The notes under the pieces are model-generated. The model was given only the letters and a program-made list of their open reading frames with translations. It did not search any database and was not told the origin of the DNA. Below are positions 1 to 7,350 of a stretch of 46,024 bases of DNA, in pieces; position 1 is the first letter of the stretch, and each line of letters opens with the position of its first letter. This DNA is from Pseudonocardiaceae bacterium YIM PH 21723 (GTDB lineage: Bacteria; Actinomycetota; Actinomycetes; Mycobacteriales; Pseudonocardiaceae): contig QZFT01000062.1 of the NCBI GenBank assembly GCA_003600225.1, forward strand, positions 1 to 46,024. The letters run 5' to 3'. A program made the translations under genes and the position numbers.

Positions 1-39
1 CTTTTTCCCACGACAAGTGGCACTTGTCGTGGGAAAAAG
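1..39. repeat. 19-bp near-perfect palindrome
   Basis: Arms CTTTTTCCCACGACAAGTG (1-19) and its exact complement (21-39) are separated by one base. A transcript from either strand would fold into a hairpin with a U-rich side, so it may be a bidirectional terminator of a gene lying left of the window. The ACAAGTGG part recurs at 44-52. Confidence 0.7.
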
Positions 40-125
40 CCGCGACAAGTGGGGCGACACGGTGCGGAAATGGCGCGACACGCCGTAGTTCCCACGATGT
101 GGCCGTCCACTGTGGACTGTGAGTA

Positions 126-204
126 CCTGAAGGACGCCTCCGTTTACCCGAGGTAAACAAAGGACGCCTTCAGCGCGCTCAAGTAAACGATGGCGTCCTT
201 CAGG
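126..204. repeat. composite inverted repeat, GAAGGACGCC family
   Basis: Outer arms CCTGAAGGACGCC (126-138) and GGCGTCCTTCAGG (192-204) are exact complements. Inside lie a small hairpin GTTTACC-CGA-GGTAAAC (142-158) and another GGACGCCTTCAG copy (162-173). No coding sequence is credible here. It looks like a non-autonomous intergenic palindrome. Confidence 0.7.
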
Positions 205-240
205 TCCCCCGCGGAAGCGGCCCATCCCCACCAGACCGCC

Positions 241-316
241 GTGCCCCCACCCAACACGAAGGCAGGAAAGGCGCAGCCCGAAGCCCGTCTCCCCCTCCAA
301 AGCGCTCTTTCGCCAA
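241..316 (+). repeat. dispersed repeat, copy 1
   Basis: About 76 bp whose reverse complement recurs at 32270-32345 with only scattered mismatches and a small indel. The shared core TCCTGCCTTCGTGTTGGGTG is identical. Both copies are intergenic. The short reading frames across it look like by-products of the repeat, not genes. The rest of 205-465 holds no gene. Confidence 0.8.
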
Positions 317-370
317 CAGCCAGAAGCACCACGACACACGACGGCCGGCCAGAGCCAGCGGCCGCGCGAG

Positions 371-384
371 TGAGTGCGCACTCA
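371..384. promoter_or_regulatory. upstream TetR-type palindrome
   Basis: TGAGTGCGCACTCA is a perfect 14-bp palindrome. It shares the TGAGTG/CACTCA half sites with the palindrome inside the tetR promoter at 471-488, centre to centre 102 bp away. It is likely a second operator for the same repressor or for an unseen leftward promoter. Confidence 0.55.
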
Positions 385-465
385 TAAGCAGCCCACTGAC
401 CGCCGCGAGAACACCCAATTCACCGCCTCCGAGCTGCTCAAACCCAATTTGTGACCACAAATCGC

Positions 466-502
466 TTGAGTGAGTGAGCGCTCACTCATTACTGTCGACC
501 AC
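466..502 (+). promoter_or_regulatory. leaderless tetR promoter with operator in the spacer
   Basis: TTGAGT (466-471), an 18-base spacer and TACTGT (490-495) form a promoter seven bases before ATG 503. The perfect palindrome TGAGTGAGCGCTCACTCA (471-488) fills the spacer. A bound TetR dimer would block RNA polymerase, so autorepression of the whole drrAB-type operon is expected. Confidence 0.7.
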
Positions 503-1138
503 ATGAAGGACACCGAGACAACGGGCAAGCGGCAGCGGGCGACCGCACTGCCGCCCGAGGAGCGGAAGAAGGCCATCGTCGAGGCCACCATTCCGCTGCT
601 GTTCGACCACGGTGCCTCGGTGACGACCAAGCAGATCGCCGAGGCCGCCGGTATCGCCGAAGGCACGATCTTCCGCGTGTTCGAGGACAAGCTGGACCTC
701 ATCGGCGCCTGCATGAACAAGTTGTTCGCCTCGACCAAGGGCGCCGACGAACTGCGGAAGATCCCGCTCGACCAGCCCCTGCCCGACCGCCTGGAGCAGG
801 CGATCACCCAGCTCGCCGAGGGCGGGCAGAAGTTCCAGAAGCTGATGGAGTCCATCGGCCCACTGATGCACCAGCTGCACGAACGCGCCCACGCGGGTAA
901 GGACAACAGCATCAAGCCACCGGACCGGGCCCGCACCTTGCAGCTGATGGGCGAGGCCGCCGCGGACCTGTTCCGCCCGGAGACCGACCGGCTGCGGGTC
1001 TCCCCGGAGAAGCTGGGCACGATCTTCGTCGGCCTGGCCTTCATGTCGGCATTCCAACGGGGCACCGATCACGCCATGACCAGCCAAGACCTGATCTCCG
1101 TGCTGTTGGACGGGGCTCTCACTGGGGAGGAAGCATGA
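503..1138 (+). CDS. TetR family transcriptional regulator
   Basis: A 211-residue repressor predicted to sense a ligand and release the promoter of its own operon. An N-terminal TetR helix-turn-helix covers roughly residues 22-65, with the recognition region around TTKQIAEAAGIAEGTIFRVF; the rest is an all-helical ligand-binding domain. ATG 503 is preferred because it sits seven bases after a -10 hexamer (TACTGT), whereas an in-frame GTG at 470 lies inside the operator palindrome. Its stop overlaps the start of the ABC ATPase gene (ATGA), so the three genes form one operon. The ligand is unknown; context suggests a substrate of the exporter. Confidence 0.92.
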   Translation: MKDTETTGKRQRATALPPEERKKAIVEATIPLLFDHGASVTTKQIAEAAGIAEGTIFRVFEDKLDLIGACMNKLFASTKGADELRKIPLDQPLPDRLEQAITQLAEGGQKFQKLMESIGPLMHQLHERAHAGKDNSIKPPDRARTLQLMGEAAADLFRPETDRLRVSPEKLGTIFVGLAFMSAFQRGTDHAMTSQDLISVLLDGALTGEEA

Positions 1139-2073
1139 CCGAGTACATGATCGAGGTCGACGAGGTCTCCAAGACCTTCGGCGAGGTCACCGCCGTCGAC
1201 GGAGTGAGCCTGTACGTGCCCAGGGGCACGGTGACCGGCCTGCTCGGCCACAACGGCGCGGGCAAGACCACGCTGGTGAACGTGCTCAGCACGGTGCTCC
1301 CGGTGACCTCCGGCAGCGCGAAGGTGGCCGGCTTCGACGTCACCGCGCAGGCCGCCGAGGTACGCAGGCGGATCGGGCTGACCGGGCAGTTCGCCGCCGT
1401 CGACGAGCTGCTCACCGGCCACGAGAACCTGGTGCTGATCGCCCGGCTGCTCGGCGCCTCCGGCAAGGAGGCCAGGCAGCGGGCGGACGAACTGCTGGAG
1501 ATCTTCGACCTGACCGACGCGGCGCACCGCAAGGCCAAGACCTACTCCGGCGGCATGAAGCGCCGGCTGGACCTGGCCTCCAGCCTGATCGGCCACCCCC
1601 AGGTGATCTTCCTGGACGAGCCGACCACCGGCCTGGACCCGATCGCCCGCACCGGGTTGTGGGAAGTGGTGGAGAACCTGGTCGCCGACGGCACCACGGT
1701 GCTGCTGACCACGCAGTACCTGGACGAGGCCGACCGGCTGGCCGACTCGATCACCGTGCTGTCCGAGGGCTCGGTCGTCGCCTCCGGCACGGCCGCCGAA
1801 CTGAAGGCCCAGGTGGGCTCGCGGACCGTCGCGGTGAAGGTCGCCGACCGGGGCGACACCCGGCTGGCGCTGCTGGCCCTGACCGAGGCCGGGTTGCACC
1901 CGGTGCACGACGAGGAACGACACACCATCTCCGCCCCGGCCACCGCCTCCACCGACCTGGCCGTCGCCGTGCGCGCGCTGGACGCCGCGCACATCGAGGT
2001 CGCCGAACTGGCGCTCACCGAGCCGACCCTGGACGACGTCTACCTGAACCTCAACGCGGCCCCGGCCGCCTGA
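1135..2073 (+). CDS. ABC exporter ATP-binding protein, DrrA type
   Basis: A 312-residue ATPase that would power export of a drug-like or lipid substrate with the permease encoded next. Visible motifs are Walker A GHNGAGKTT (38-46), signature SGGMKRR (about 142), Walker B FLDEPTTGLDP (about 160-170) and the switch histidine region replaced by TTQYLDEADRLAD, the arrangement typical of daunorubicin-resistance (DrrA) ATPases. The C-terminal extension of about 90 residues is also typical. GGGAGGAAGC precedes the ATG as a ribosome site. The gene overlaps tetR by four bases and is followed after 15 bases by the permease. Substrate unknown. Confidence 0.93.
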   Translation: MTEYMIEVDEVSKTFGEVTAVDGVSLYVPRGTVTGLLGHNGAGKTTLVNVLSTVLPVTSGSAKVAGFDVTAQAAEVRRRIGLTGQFAAVDELLTGHENLVLIARLLGASGKEARQRADELLEIFDLTDAAHRKAKTYSGGMKRRLDLASSLIGHPQVIFLDEPTTGLDPIARTGLWEVVENLVADGTTVLLTTQYLDEADRLADSITVLSEGSVVASGTAAELKAQVGSRTVAVKVADRGDTRLALLALTEAGLHPVHDEERHTISAPATASTDLAVAVRALDAAHIEVAELALTEPTLDDVYLNLNAAPAA

Positions 2074-2088
2074 TCCCCTGGGGGAACG

Positions 2089-2928
2089 ATGACCACCACC
2101 ATCAACACAGTCGAAGAACACCTGAAACCGCAGCCGGCCACCGAGCCGCGCTGGCAGGGCGCGCAGTTCCTGACCCAGGTCGCGGTCATGACGGGCCGGT
2201 CGCTGAAGGCGCTCAAGGATCCGCGGATGATCCTGATGGCGATGTTCCAGCCGCTGATCATGCTCACCCTGTTCAGTCAGGTGTTCAAGAGCATGACCCA
2301 GACCCCGGCCTTCCAGGCTCAGTACCCGGGCGTGGACTACATCAACTTCCTGTTACCGGCGATCCTGATGACCACCGGCGTTCAGGCGGCGATGTGGTCC
2401 GGCGGCGGGCTGGCGAACGACCTGAAGAACGGCGTCCTCAACCGGTTCCGCGCGATGCCGGTGTCCATGCTGTCGGTGCTGATCGGCCGTAGCCTGTACG
2501 ACGTGGTGCGCAACGCCATCCAGCTGTCGGTGCTGGCGATCGCCGCCACCGTGGTGCTGGGTTACCGGGGCAGCCTCACCGGCACCGTGGCCGCGATCGC
2601 GTTGTCCCTGTTCGTCGGCTGGGGCGTGTCCTGGCTGTTCCTGGCCCTGGCCACCTGGCTGCGCAATGTCGAGGTCATGCAGATGGTCGGCATGATGGCG
2701 ATCTTCCCGCTGATGTTCGCCTCCAGTGCCTATGTGCCGCTGGACGGGCTACCGGGCTGGCTGCGGGTCGTGGCACAGGTCAACCCGCTGTCCTACGCGG
2801 TGGACGCCGGACGAGGATTGGCGCTGGGCACGGCTGAGCTGGCGCCGTTCCTGAACGCCGCCGGGATCGCGGCCGCCTTCGCGGTGATCGGCATGGTCTT
2901 TGCCGCCCGCGGGATCCGGAAGCCGTAG
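2089..2928 (+). CDS. ABC-2 type permease, DrrB type
   Basis: A 279-residue membrane subunit with about six hydrophobic segments, of the ABC-2 (DrrB) family. A cytoplasmic N-terminal stretch of about 50 residues leads into a first segment near ILMAMFQPLIMLTLF; the conserved family region around GVLNRFRAMPVS and the late segment PLMFASSAYVPLDGLPGW are present. It pairs with the ATPase encoded 15 bases upstream to form an exporter in the cytoplasmic membrane. GGGGGA lies just before the ATG. A strong hairpin follows the stop, ending the operon. Confidence 0.92.
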   Translation: MTTTINTVEEHLKPQPATEPRWQGAQFLTQVAVMTGRSLKALKDPRMILMAMFQPLIMLTLFSQVFKSMTQTPAFQAQYPGVDYINFLLPAILMTTGVQAAMWSGGGLANDLKNGVLNRFRAMPVSMLSVLIGRSLYDVVRNAIQLSVLAIAATVVLGYRGSLTGTVAAIALSLFVGWGVSWLFLALATWLRNVEVMQMVGMMAIFPLMFASSAYVPLDGLPGWLRVVAQVNPLSYAVDAGRGLALGTAELAPFLNAAGIAAAFAVIGMVFAARGIRKP

Positions 2929-2941
2929 GCGAGTAGGTCCC

Positions 2942-2982
2942 AGGGGCCCTGTCCACCCGTCGGGGGTGTGGACAGGGCCCCT
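2942..2982 (+). terminator. terminator of the tetR-drrAB operon
   Basis: Exact 15-bp arms AGGGGCCCTGTCCAC (2942-2956) and GTGGACAGGGCCCCT (2968-2982) with an 11-base loop, 13 bases after the permease stop. Confidence 0.85.
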
Positions 2983-2989
2983 AACTCAC

Positions 2990-3051
2990 GAACTCCGGGT
3001 CGGTACGTCTTCAAGACGTATGGACCCGGAGTTCATACGTCTTGAAGACGT
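2990..3051. repeat. GTCTTCAAGAC hairpin element, copy 1
   Basis: GAACTCCGGGTC (2990-3001) pairs with GACCCGGAGTTC (3023-3034), enclosing palindrome ACGTCTTCAAGACGT (3005-3019); a sister palindrome ACGTCTTGAAGACGT follows (3037-3051). The same two-palindrome plan recurs at 28014-28060. Intergenic, no gene. Confidence 0.7.
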
Positions 3052-3111
3052 GCGTACTCCGCGAGGTCGGAGAGAGCGATGTCGGCGGCACGGGCAGGGC
3101 TCGATCAGGTC

Positions 3112-3163
3112 CCGGAGTTGACGATGTTCGGGACGAAAGCGTTCCGGACATCGTCAACTTCGG
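3112..3163. repeat. GTTGACGATGTTC inverted repeat, copy 1
   Basis: Imperfect arms built around GAGTTGACGATGTTCGG and CCGGACATCGTCAACTTC, 11 bases after the permease stop on the minus strand. A second copy with perfect 19-bp arms lies at 32383-32437. Here it could also serve as the terminator of the sugar-transport operon. Confidence 0.7.
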
Positions 3164-3173
3164 AGAAGCAGCG

Positions 3174-3983
3174 TCAGGGGGTGAAGCCGACGGCACCGCG
3201 GATGATGTGCCGCTGCATCACCAGGAACACCGCGATCACCGGCAACATGGTCAGCGTGCTCATCGCGAGGATCAGGTGCAGCGGGATGACCTCCTCGGCG
3301 GCGAACCGGGCCAGGGCCACCTGCAATGTGTAGGTCTGCTCGTCCTGCGCGATGACCAGTGGCCACAGGAAGTCGTTCCACCGCCACACCACGGAGAAGA
3401 TGGTCAGCACGGCCAGCGCCGGCGCGCACAGCGGCAGGATGATCGTGGTGAAGATCCGCAGTTCACTCGCGCCGTCCAGCCGCGCGGCCTCGATCAGGTC
3501 GTCCGGGATCTTCAGCATGTACTGCCGCAGCAGGAAGACACCGGTCGGCGTCGCCACCGTCGGCACGATCATCCCCCACAACGTGTTGACGAGGCCCAGG
3601 TCGGCCGCCACCTGGTAGACCGGGATGAAGATGATCTGCAGCGGGATCATCAGCGTGCACAGGATCAGCCCGAAGATGACACCGCGGCCGCGGAACCGGT
3701 ACTTGGCCAGGCCGAACGCGGCCATCGCGTTGAGCAGCAGGGTGAGCACCGTCGCCAGCACGGTGACGATCGTGCTGTTGCGCAGGTAGAGCCAGAAGCG
3801 GAAGCGGCCGAGGGCGTCCACGTAGTTGTCCGGGGCGAACGACTCCGGCAGCAGACCGGGCGGTCGCTGGGCGAGCTCGGCCGGCGACTTGAACGAGGAC
3901 AGCGCGGTCCAGGCGATGGGCACGATCACCAGCAGTGCCAGGACCGTGAGCACGACATAGGTCAGCGCGCGGCCCCGGCTCAC
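3174..3983 (-). CDS. carbohydrate ABC transporter permease, MalG type
   Basis: The second inner-membrane permease (269 residues) of a CUT1-type sugar importer. It has about six hydrophobic segments and the EAA loop EAARLDGASE (about residue 152), which docks the ATPase. The start is GTG 3983, overlapping the upstream permease stop (GTGA), with GGGAG as ribosome site; longer readings upstream have no membrane character. The C-terminus QRHIIRGAVGFTP matches the typical MalG-like end. No ATPase gene is encoded here, so a shared MsiK-type ATPase encoded elsewhere is the likely partner. Confidence 0.9.
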   Translation of the reverse strand: MSRGRALTYVVLTVLALLVIVPIAWTALSSFKSPAELAQRPPGLLPESFAPDNYVDALGRFRFWLYLRNSTIVTVLATVLTLLLNAMAAFGLAKYRFRGRGVIFGLILCTLMIPLQIIFIPVYQVAADLGLVNTLWGMIVPTVATPTGVFLLRQYMLKIPDDLIEAARLDGASELRIFTTIILPLCAPALAVLTIFSVVWRWNDFLWPLVIAQDEQTYTLQVALARFAAEEVIPLHLILAMSTLTMLPVIAVFLVMQRHIIRGAVGFTP

Positions 3984-4846
3984 AGCAGCTCCCGGCGCCG
4001 GGCCACGACGAACTGGACGACGGTGACCGCCAGGATGACCAGGAACAACACCACCGAACCCGCGGCCGCCAGGCCGTAGCGGATCGGCGGCTTGAACGCC
4101 TGTTCGTAGACGTACTGCAACAGCAGCGTCGTCGCGCCCACCGGACCGCCGCCGGTCAGCGTGTACAGCAGGTCGAACGTCTTGAACCCGTCCACGGTGG
4201 ACACGATCACCACGACCAGCACGCTGGGCTGGATCTGCGGCAGCGTGACGTGCCAGAACCGCTGCCGGGCACTCGCCCCGTCCATGGTCGCCGCCTCCAG
4301 CGTGCGCGGGTCGATGGCGCGCAACGCCGCCAGCACGATGAGCGTGTACAGGCCGACGTGCAGCCACACCGCGACGAAGACGGACACCCCCATGGTCAGG
4401 CTCGGGTCGATCAGCCAGCCCGGCTCCGGCAGCCCGACGGCGCCCAGCGCGGTGTTCACCAGGCCACCCCGGCGTTCCAGCAGCCAGGACCACACGAGGC
4501 CCACCACGATGGGCGACAGCAGCACCGGGACGAAGAACACCGCGCGGTAGAAGCCGCTGCCGGGCAGTCCGCGTTGCAACAGCGCCGCCAGCCCGACCGC
4601 GACCACGGTGGCCAGGACGACGAAGCAGGCCACGAACACCGCCGTGTTGGTGATGGCCTCGCGGAAGGCGTCAGTGCCGACGAGTTCCCGGTAGTTGCGG
4701 GTGCCGACGAAGCGGAACGTACGGCCGTTGGTGCTGTCGTACAGGCTGATGTTGACGCCGTTCAGCGCCGGGTACAGCACGAACACCGCGAACAACACCA
4801 GGTTCGGCGCCAGGAACAGGTAGGGCGCCAGGTTCCGCCGCCTCAT
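3980..4846 (-). CDS. carbohydrate ABC transporter permease, MalF type
   Basis: The first permease (288 residues) of the same importer. The N-terminus APYLFLAPNLVLFAVFVLYP is the usual first segment of CUT1 MalF/UgpA-like permeases, and the EAA loop EAATMDGASA lies near residue 184. Six membrane segments are apparent. It overlaps the binding-protein gene upstream and the second permease downstream by four bases each, so translational coupling is likely. Substrate not determined; sugars or oligosaccharides are usual for the family. Confidence 0.9.
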   Translation of the reverse strand: MRRRNLAPYLFLAPNLVLFAVFVLYPALNGVNISLYDSTNGRTFRFVGTRNYRELVGTDAFREAITNTAVFVACFVVLATVVAVGLAALLQRGLPGSGFYRAVFFVPVLLSPIVVGLVWSWLLERRGGLVNTALGAVGLPEPGWLIDPSLTMGVSVFVAVWLHVGLYTLIVLAALRAIDPRTLEAATMDGASARQRFWHVTLPQIQPSVLVVVIVSTVDGFKTFDLLYTLTGGGPVGATTLLLQYVYEQAFKPPIRYGLAAAGSVVLFLVILAVTVVQFVVARRRELL

Positions 4847-6132
4847 CGGTTCGCCTCCCGGTAGAGCCGGTCCACCCGGTCCCGCAGCGACTTCGCCGCG
4901 CCGGCCGGGGACTTCTGGCCGGCCAGCATCCGGCTCACCTCGTCGACGAGCGCCTCGGCGCCGCGGGAGAACGACGGCGAGGCGTTCGAGGCGTAGGTGT
5001 CGGGTGGGGTGCGCTCGACTTCATCCAGGAAGACCCGCATGTCCGAGCCGCGCCGGGGATAGTCGACGCCCTGCTCGGTGAGGTCCTTGCGGGTCGGCAG
5101 GTACATGGCCTGCGCGGCGAATTCCCGCTGGTGCTCGGCGGTGTTCAGCCACTCCAGCAGCGCCGCCCCGGCACGCGGATGCCGGGCCTCCTTGAACACC
5201 ATGGTGTGTTTCCCTCCAGGGAAACCGCCACACCGCTCGGCACACGGATCGGGGGCGGCCGACCAGCGGAACGGGGCGGTCTTGGCGAGCTGGCTGACCT
5301 GCCAGTTCCCGGAGAGGTAGACCGGCGTCGCCTGGCTCAGGAAGATCTCGTTGGCCCCCTTGTACCTGCTGCCGGACTCCAGCCAGAAGTCCTTGGGCAT
5401 CGCGCCCGTGTCGTGCAGCTCGGCGAACAGGGCCAGCGCCCGGGTGGCCCGGCCGATGTCCAGCGCGGGCTTGCCATCGGTACCGAAGAAGGTGGTGCCG
5501 TACTGGCTGAGCATGGTGGACAGCCGGTGCCCGGACTTGTCCATCGCGAGGGCGTAGGGCGTGCCGGTCGCCGCCTGGACCTGCCGCGCGGCCGTGACCA
5601 GTTCCGGCCAGGTCCACCGGTCCGGAACGGGGACCCCGGCCCGGTCGAAGAGATCCCGGTTGATCAGCGGGCCGTTCATGGTCAGGTCACTGGGCACGCC
5701 GAGCAGTTCGCCCTGCGGCCCCCGGGCCTGCGCCATCATGGCGTCGGAGAACGCCGAGTTCATCCCCTGGTCGTGCAGGTACGGCCGCAGGTCCAGTGCC
5801 GCGTCGGCGAAGGGGTAGATGTTGAGCACCCTGGCGACGTCCGGTGGATCACCGGCCGACAGCTGCGCCTGCAGCGTGCGTTCGTTGTCCGCGAAGGCGA
5901 CCACCCGGAGCTTCACCTTCGCGCCGGTCTCCGTCTCGAATTTCGCCAGCTGGTCACGGGTGGCCTGCTCGTCGGGTCCGTCGGTGAAGTAGGTGTAGTC
6001 GATCTGCACGCCGCGCAGATCGCCGGCCGTGGCGGGCCGCGCGTCCCCGTCCGCCGGTCCGGCGGATCGGATGCCGGGCGCACAGCCCACCACCATCAGT
6101 GCCACCGCGGCGGCCGTCCCCCAACGCCTCAT
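4843..6132 (-). CDS. extracellular solute-binding lipoprotein of the sugar importer
   Basis: A 429-residue family 1 binding protein that captures a carbohydrate outside the membrane and delivers it to the two permeases. The N-terminus MRRWGTAAAVALMVVGC is a lipoprotein signal with lipidated Cys17. The mature part shows the usual order: first-lobe start near VQIDYTYFTDGPDEQATRDQ, then DPPDVARVLN and RDLFDRAGVPVPDRWTWPEL, typical of sugar-binding members. The start lies 27 bases from the upstream GT2-GtrA stop; a TATAAC-like hexamer in that gap could give the importer its own promoter. Confidence 0.88.
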   Translation of the reverse strand: MRRWGTAAAVALMVVGCAPGIRSAGPADGDARPATAGDLRGVQIDYTYFTDGPDEQATRDQLAKFETETGAKVKLRVVAFADNERTLQAQLSAGDPPDVARVLNIYPFADAALDLRPYLHDQGMNSAFSDAMMAQARGPQGELLGVPSDLTMNGPLINRDLFDRAGVPVPDRWTWPELVTAARQVQAATGTPYALAMDKSGHRLSTMLSQYGTTFFGTDGKPALDIGRATRALALFAELHDTGAMPKDFWLESGSRYKGANEIFLSQATPVYLSGNWQVSQLAKTAPFRWSAAPDPCAERCGGFPGGKHTMVFKEARHPRAGAALLEWLNTAEHQREFAAQAMYLPTRKDLTEQGVDYPRRGSDMRVFLDEVERTPPDTYASNASPSFSRGAEALVDEVSRMLAGQKSPAGAAKSLRDRVDRLYREANR

Positions 6133-6159
6133 CGGTCCATGATGAGGCCTGGGTCACAG

Positions 6160-7350
6160 TTATAGCCAGCGATCCGGGTTGAAGACCCAGCGACGCAGCA
6201 CCAGGAACCGCAGCAGGGTGACCACCCCGGTGGCGGCGATCGCGGTGACCAGCTGGGTCAGCACGGTGGGTGTGGCGACCATCGAATGCAGCCAGCGCAG
6301 GGCCAGGTCGGACAGCAGGATGGCGAACACCGCGAGCGCCCAGGATTCGGCGGTCTCCCGGACCCGGTTGGCCGGCCCCCGCCTGCCGAAGGTGAACCGG
6401 CGGTTGGCCCACACATTGCCCGCCGTGCACCACACCAACGCCACCGCATTCGCGCTGAACACCCCGAGCATCGGCGTGAGCAGCAGGTACAGCACCGCGT
6501 AGGCCAGGGTGGAGATCGCGCCGACCACCGCGAACCGGCCCAGCTGGCCGCCCAGTTCCCGGTCCTCCCGCGGCAGCTCGGCCCGCACCGGCGAGCGCAG
6601 TTCCCGGCCGACCACCCGGACGATGCCCTTGAGGTCCTGGAGCACCGTCCTGGGCACGTCCACCCGGCTGTCGGTGTCCTCCTCCCAGTCCACCGGGATC
6701 TCCAATACCCGCATGCCCAGCGTCTCGGCGACCAGCAGCAGCTCGGTGTCGAAGAACCATTCCTGGTCCTCGACCAGCGGTAACAGGTGCTGGGCCACCT
6801 CGGTGGGCATCGCCTTGAATCCACACTGCGCGTCCCGGAAACGGGCGGCGAACACCCAGCGCAGCAGCTGGTTGTAGCCCCGGGACAGCACTTCCCGGTA
6901 GAGCCTGCGCCGCACCCGGGACCCCGCCAGGAGCCGGGAGCCGGTGGCCACCTGGCTGTGCCCGGAGACGAGCGCGGCGAGCATCGGCGGCAACGCGTCC
7001 AGCTTGGTGGACAGGTCGATGTCCATGTAGGCGACGATGTCCGCCCGGCTGCGCTGCCAGACCGCGCGCAGTGCGCGGCCACGGCCCTTCTCCTCCAGGT
7101 GCAGCACGGACACGCCGGTCAGCTCGGTGGCCAGGTCCTCGGCGATCTCCAGGGTGCGGTCGGTGCTGGCGTTGTCGGCGATCACGATCTGCCAGCGCAT
7201 CGACAGGTGCCTGCGCAGGTATTCGTGCAGCCGCCGGACGCTGGTTTCGAGGACGGCCTCCTCGTTGTAGACCGGCACGGTGATCTCCACCAGTGGCACC
7301 GGGGAGTTGACGTCCCTGGCCCTGGCCGTGGGCAGCGCGGTCGCGGTCAT
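6160..7350 (-). CDS. GT2 glycosyltransferase with C-terminal GtrA membrane domain
   Basis: A 396-residue two-domain protein. The GT2 domain (about 20-245) has VEITVPVYNEE, the ADNASTDRT nucleotide-sugar motif and DIDLST as the DXD-like site (about 110-115), resembling polyprenyl-phosphate sugar synthases. The C-terminal 120 residues have four hydrophobic segments with the GtrA signature (RFAVVGAISTLAYAVLY and NRRFTFGRR), a family thought to move lipid-linked sugars across membranes. It overlaps the GT39 gene by four bases. The pair resembles Bacillus ykcC/ykcB: this enzyme would make the lipid-linked sugar and the GT39 protein would use it. Confidence 0.88.
   Translation of the reverse strand: MTATALPTARARDVNSPVPLVEITVPVYNEEAVLETSVRRLHEYLRRHLSMRWQIVIADNASTDRTLEIAEDLATELTGVSVLHLEEKGRGRALRAVWQRSRADIVAYMDIDLSTKLDALPPMLAALVSGHSQVATGSRLLAGSRVRRRLYREVLSRGYNQLLRWVFAARFRDAQCGFKAMPTEVAQHLLPLVEDQEWFFDTELLLVAETLGMRVLEIPVDWEEDTDSRVDVPRTVLQDLKGIVRVVGRELRSPVRAELPREDRELGGQLGRFAVVGAISTLAYAVLYLLLTPMLGVFSANAVALVWCTAGNVWANRRFTFGRRGPANRVRETAESWALAVFAILLSDLALRWLHSMVATPTVLTQLVTAIAATGVVTLLRFLVLRRWVFNPDRWL

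Noticed and set aside
144-332. Small frame encoding an FPAFVLGGGT segment
   Set aside because: It lies across the dispersed repeat, and the other copy at 32270 encodes the same words in a different context; this is a by-product of the repeat.
1069-2121. Long open frame on the minus strand opposite the ABC ATPase gene
   Set aside because: It mirrors a clear DrrA gene; its Gly/Arg/His/Gln-rich composition is the usual shadow of high-GC coding DNA.
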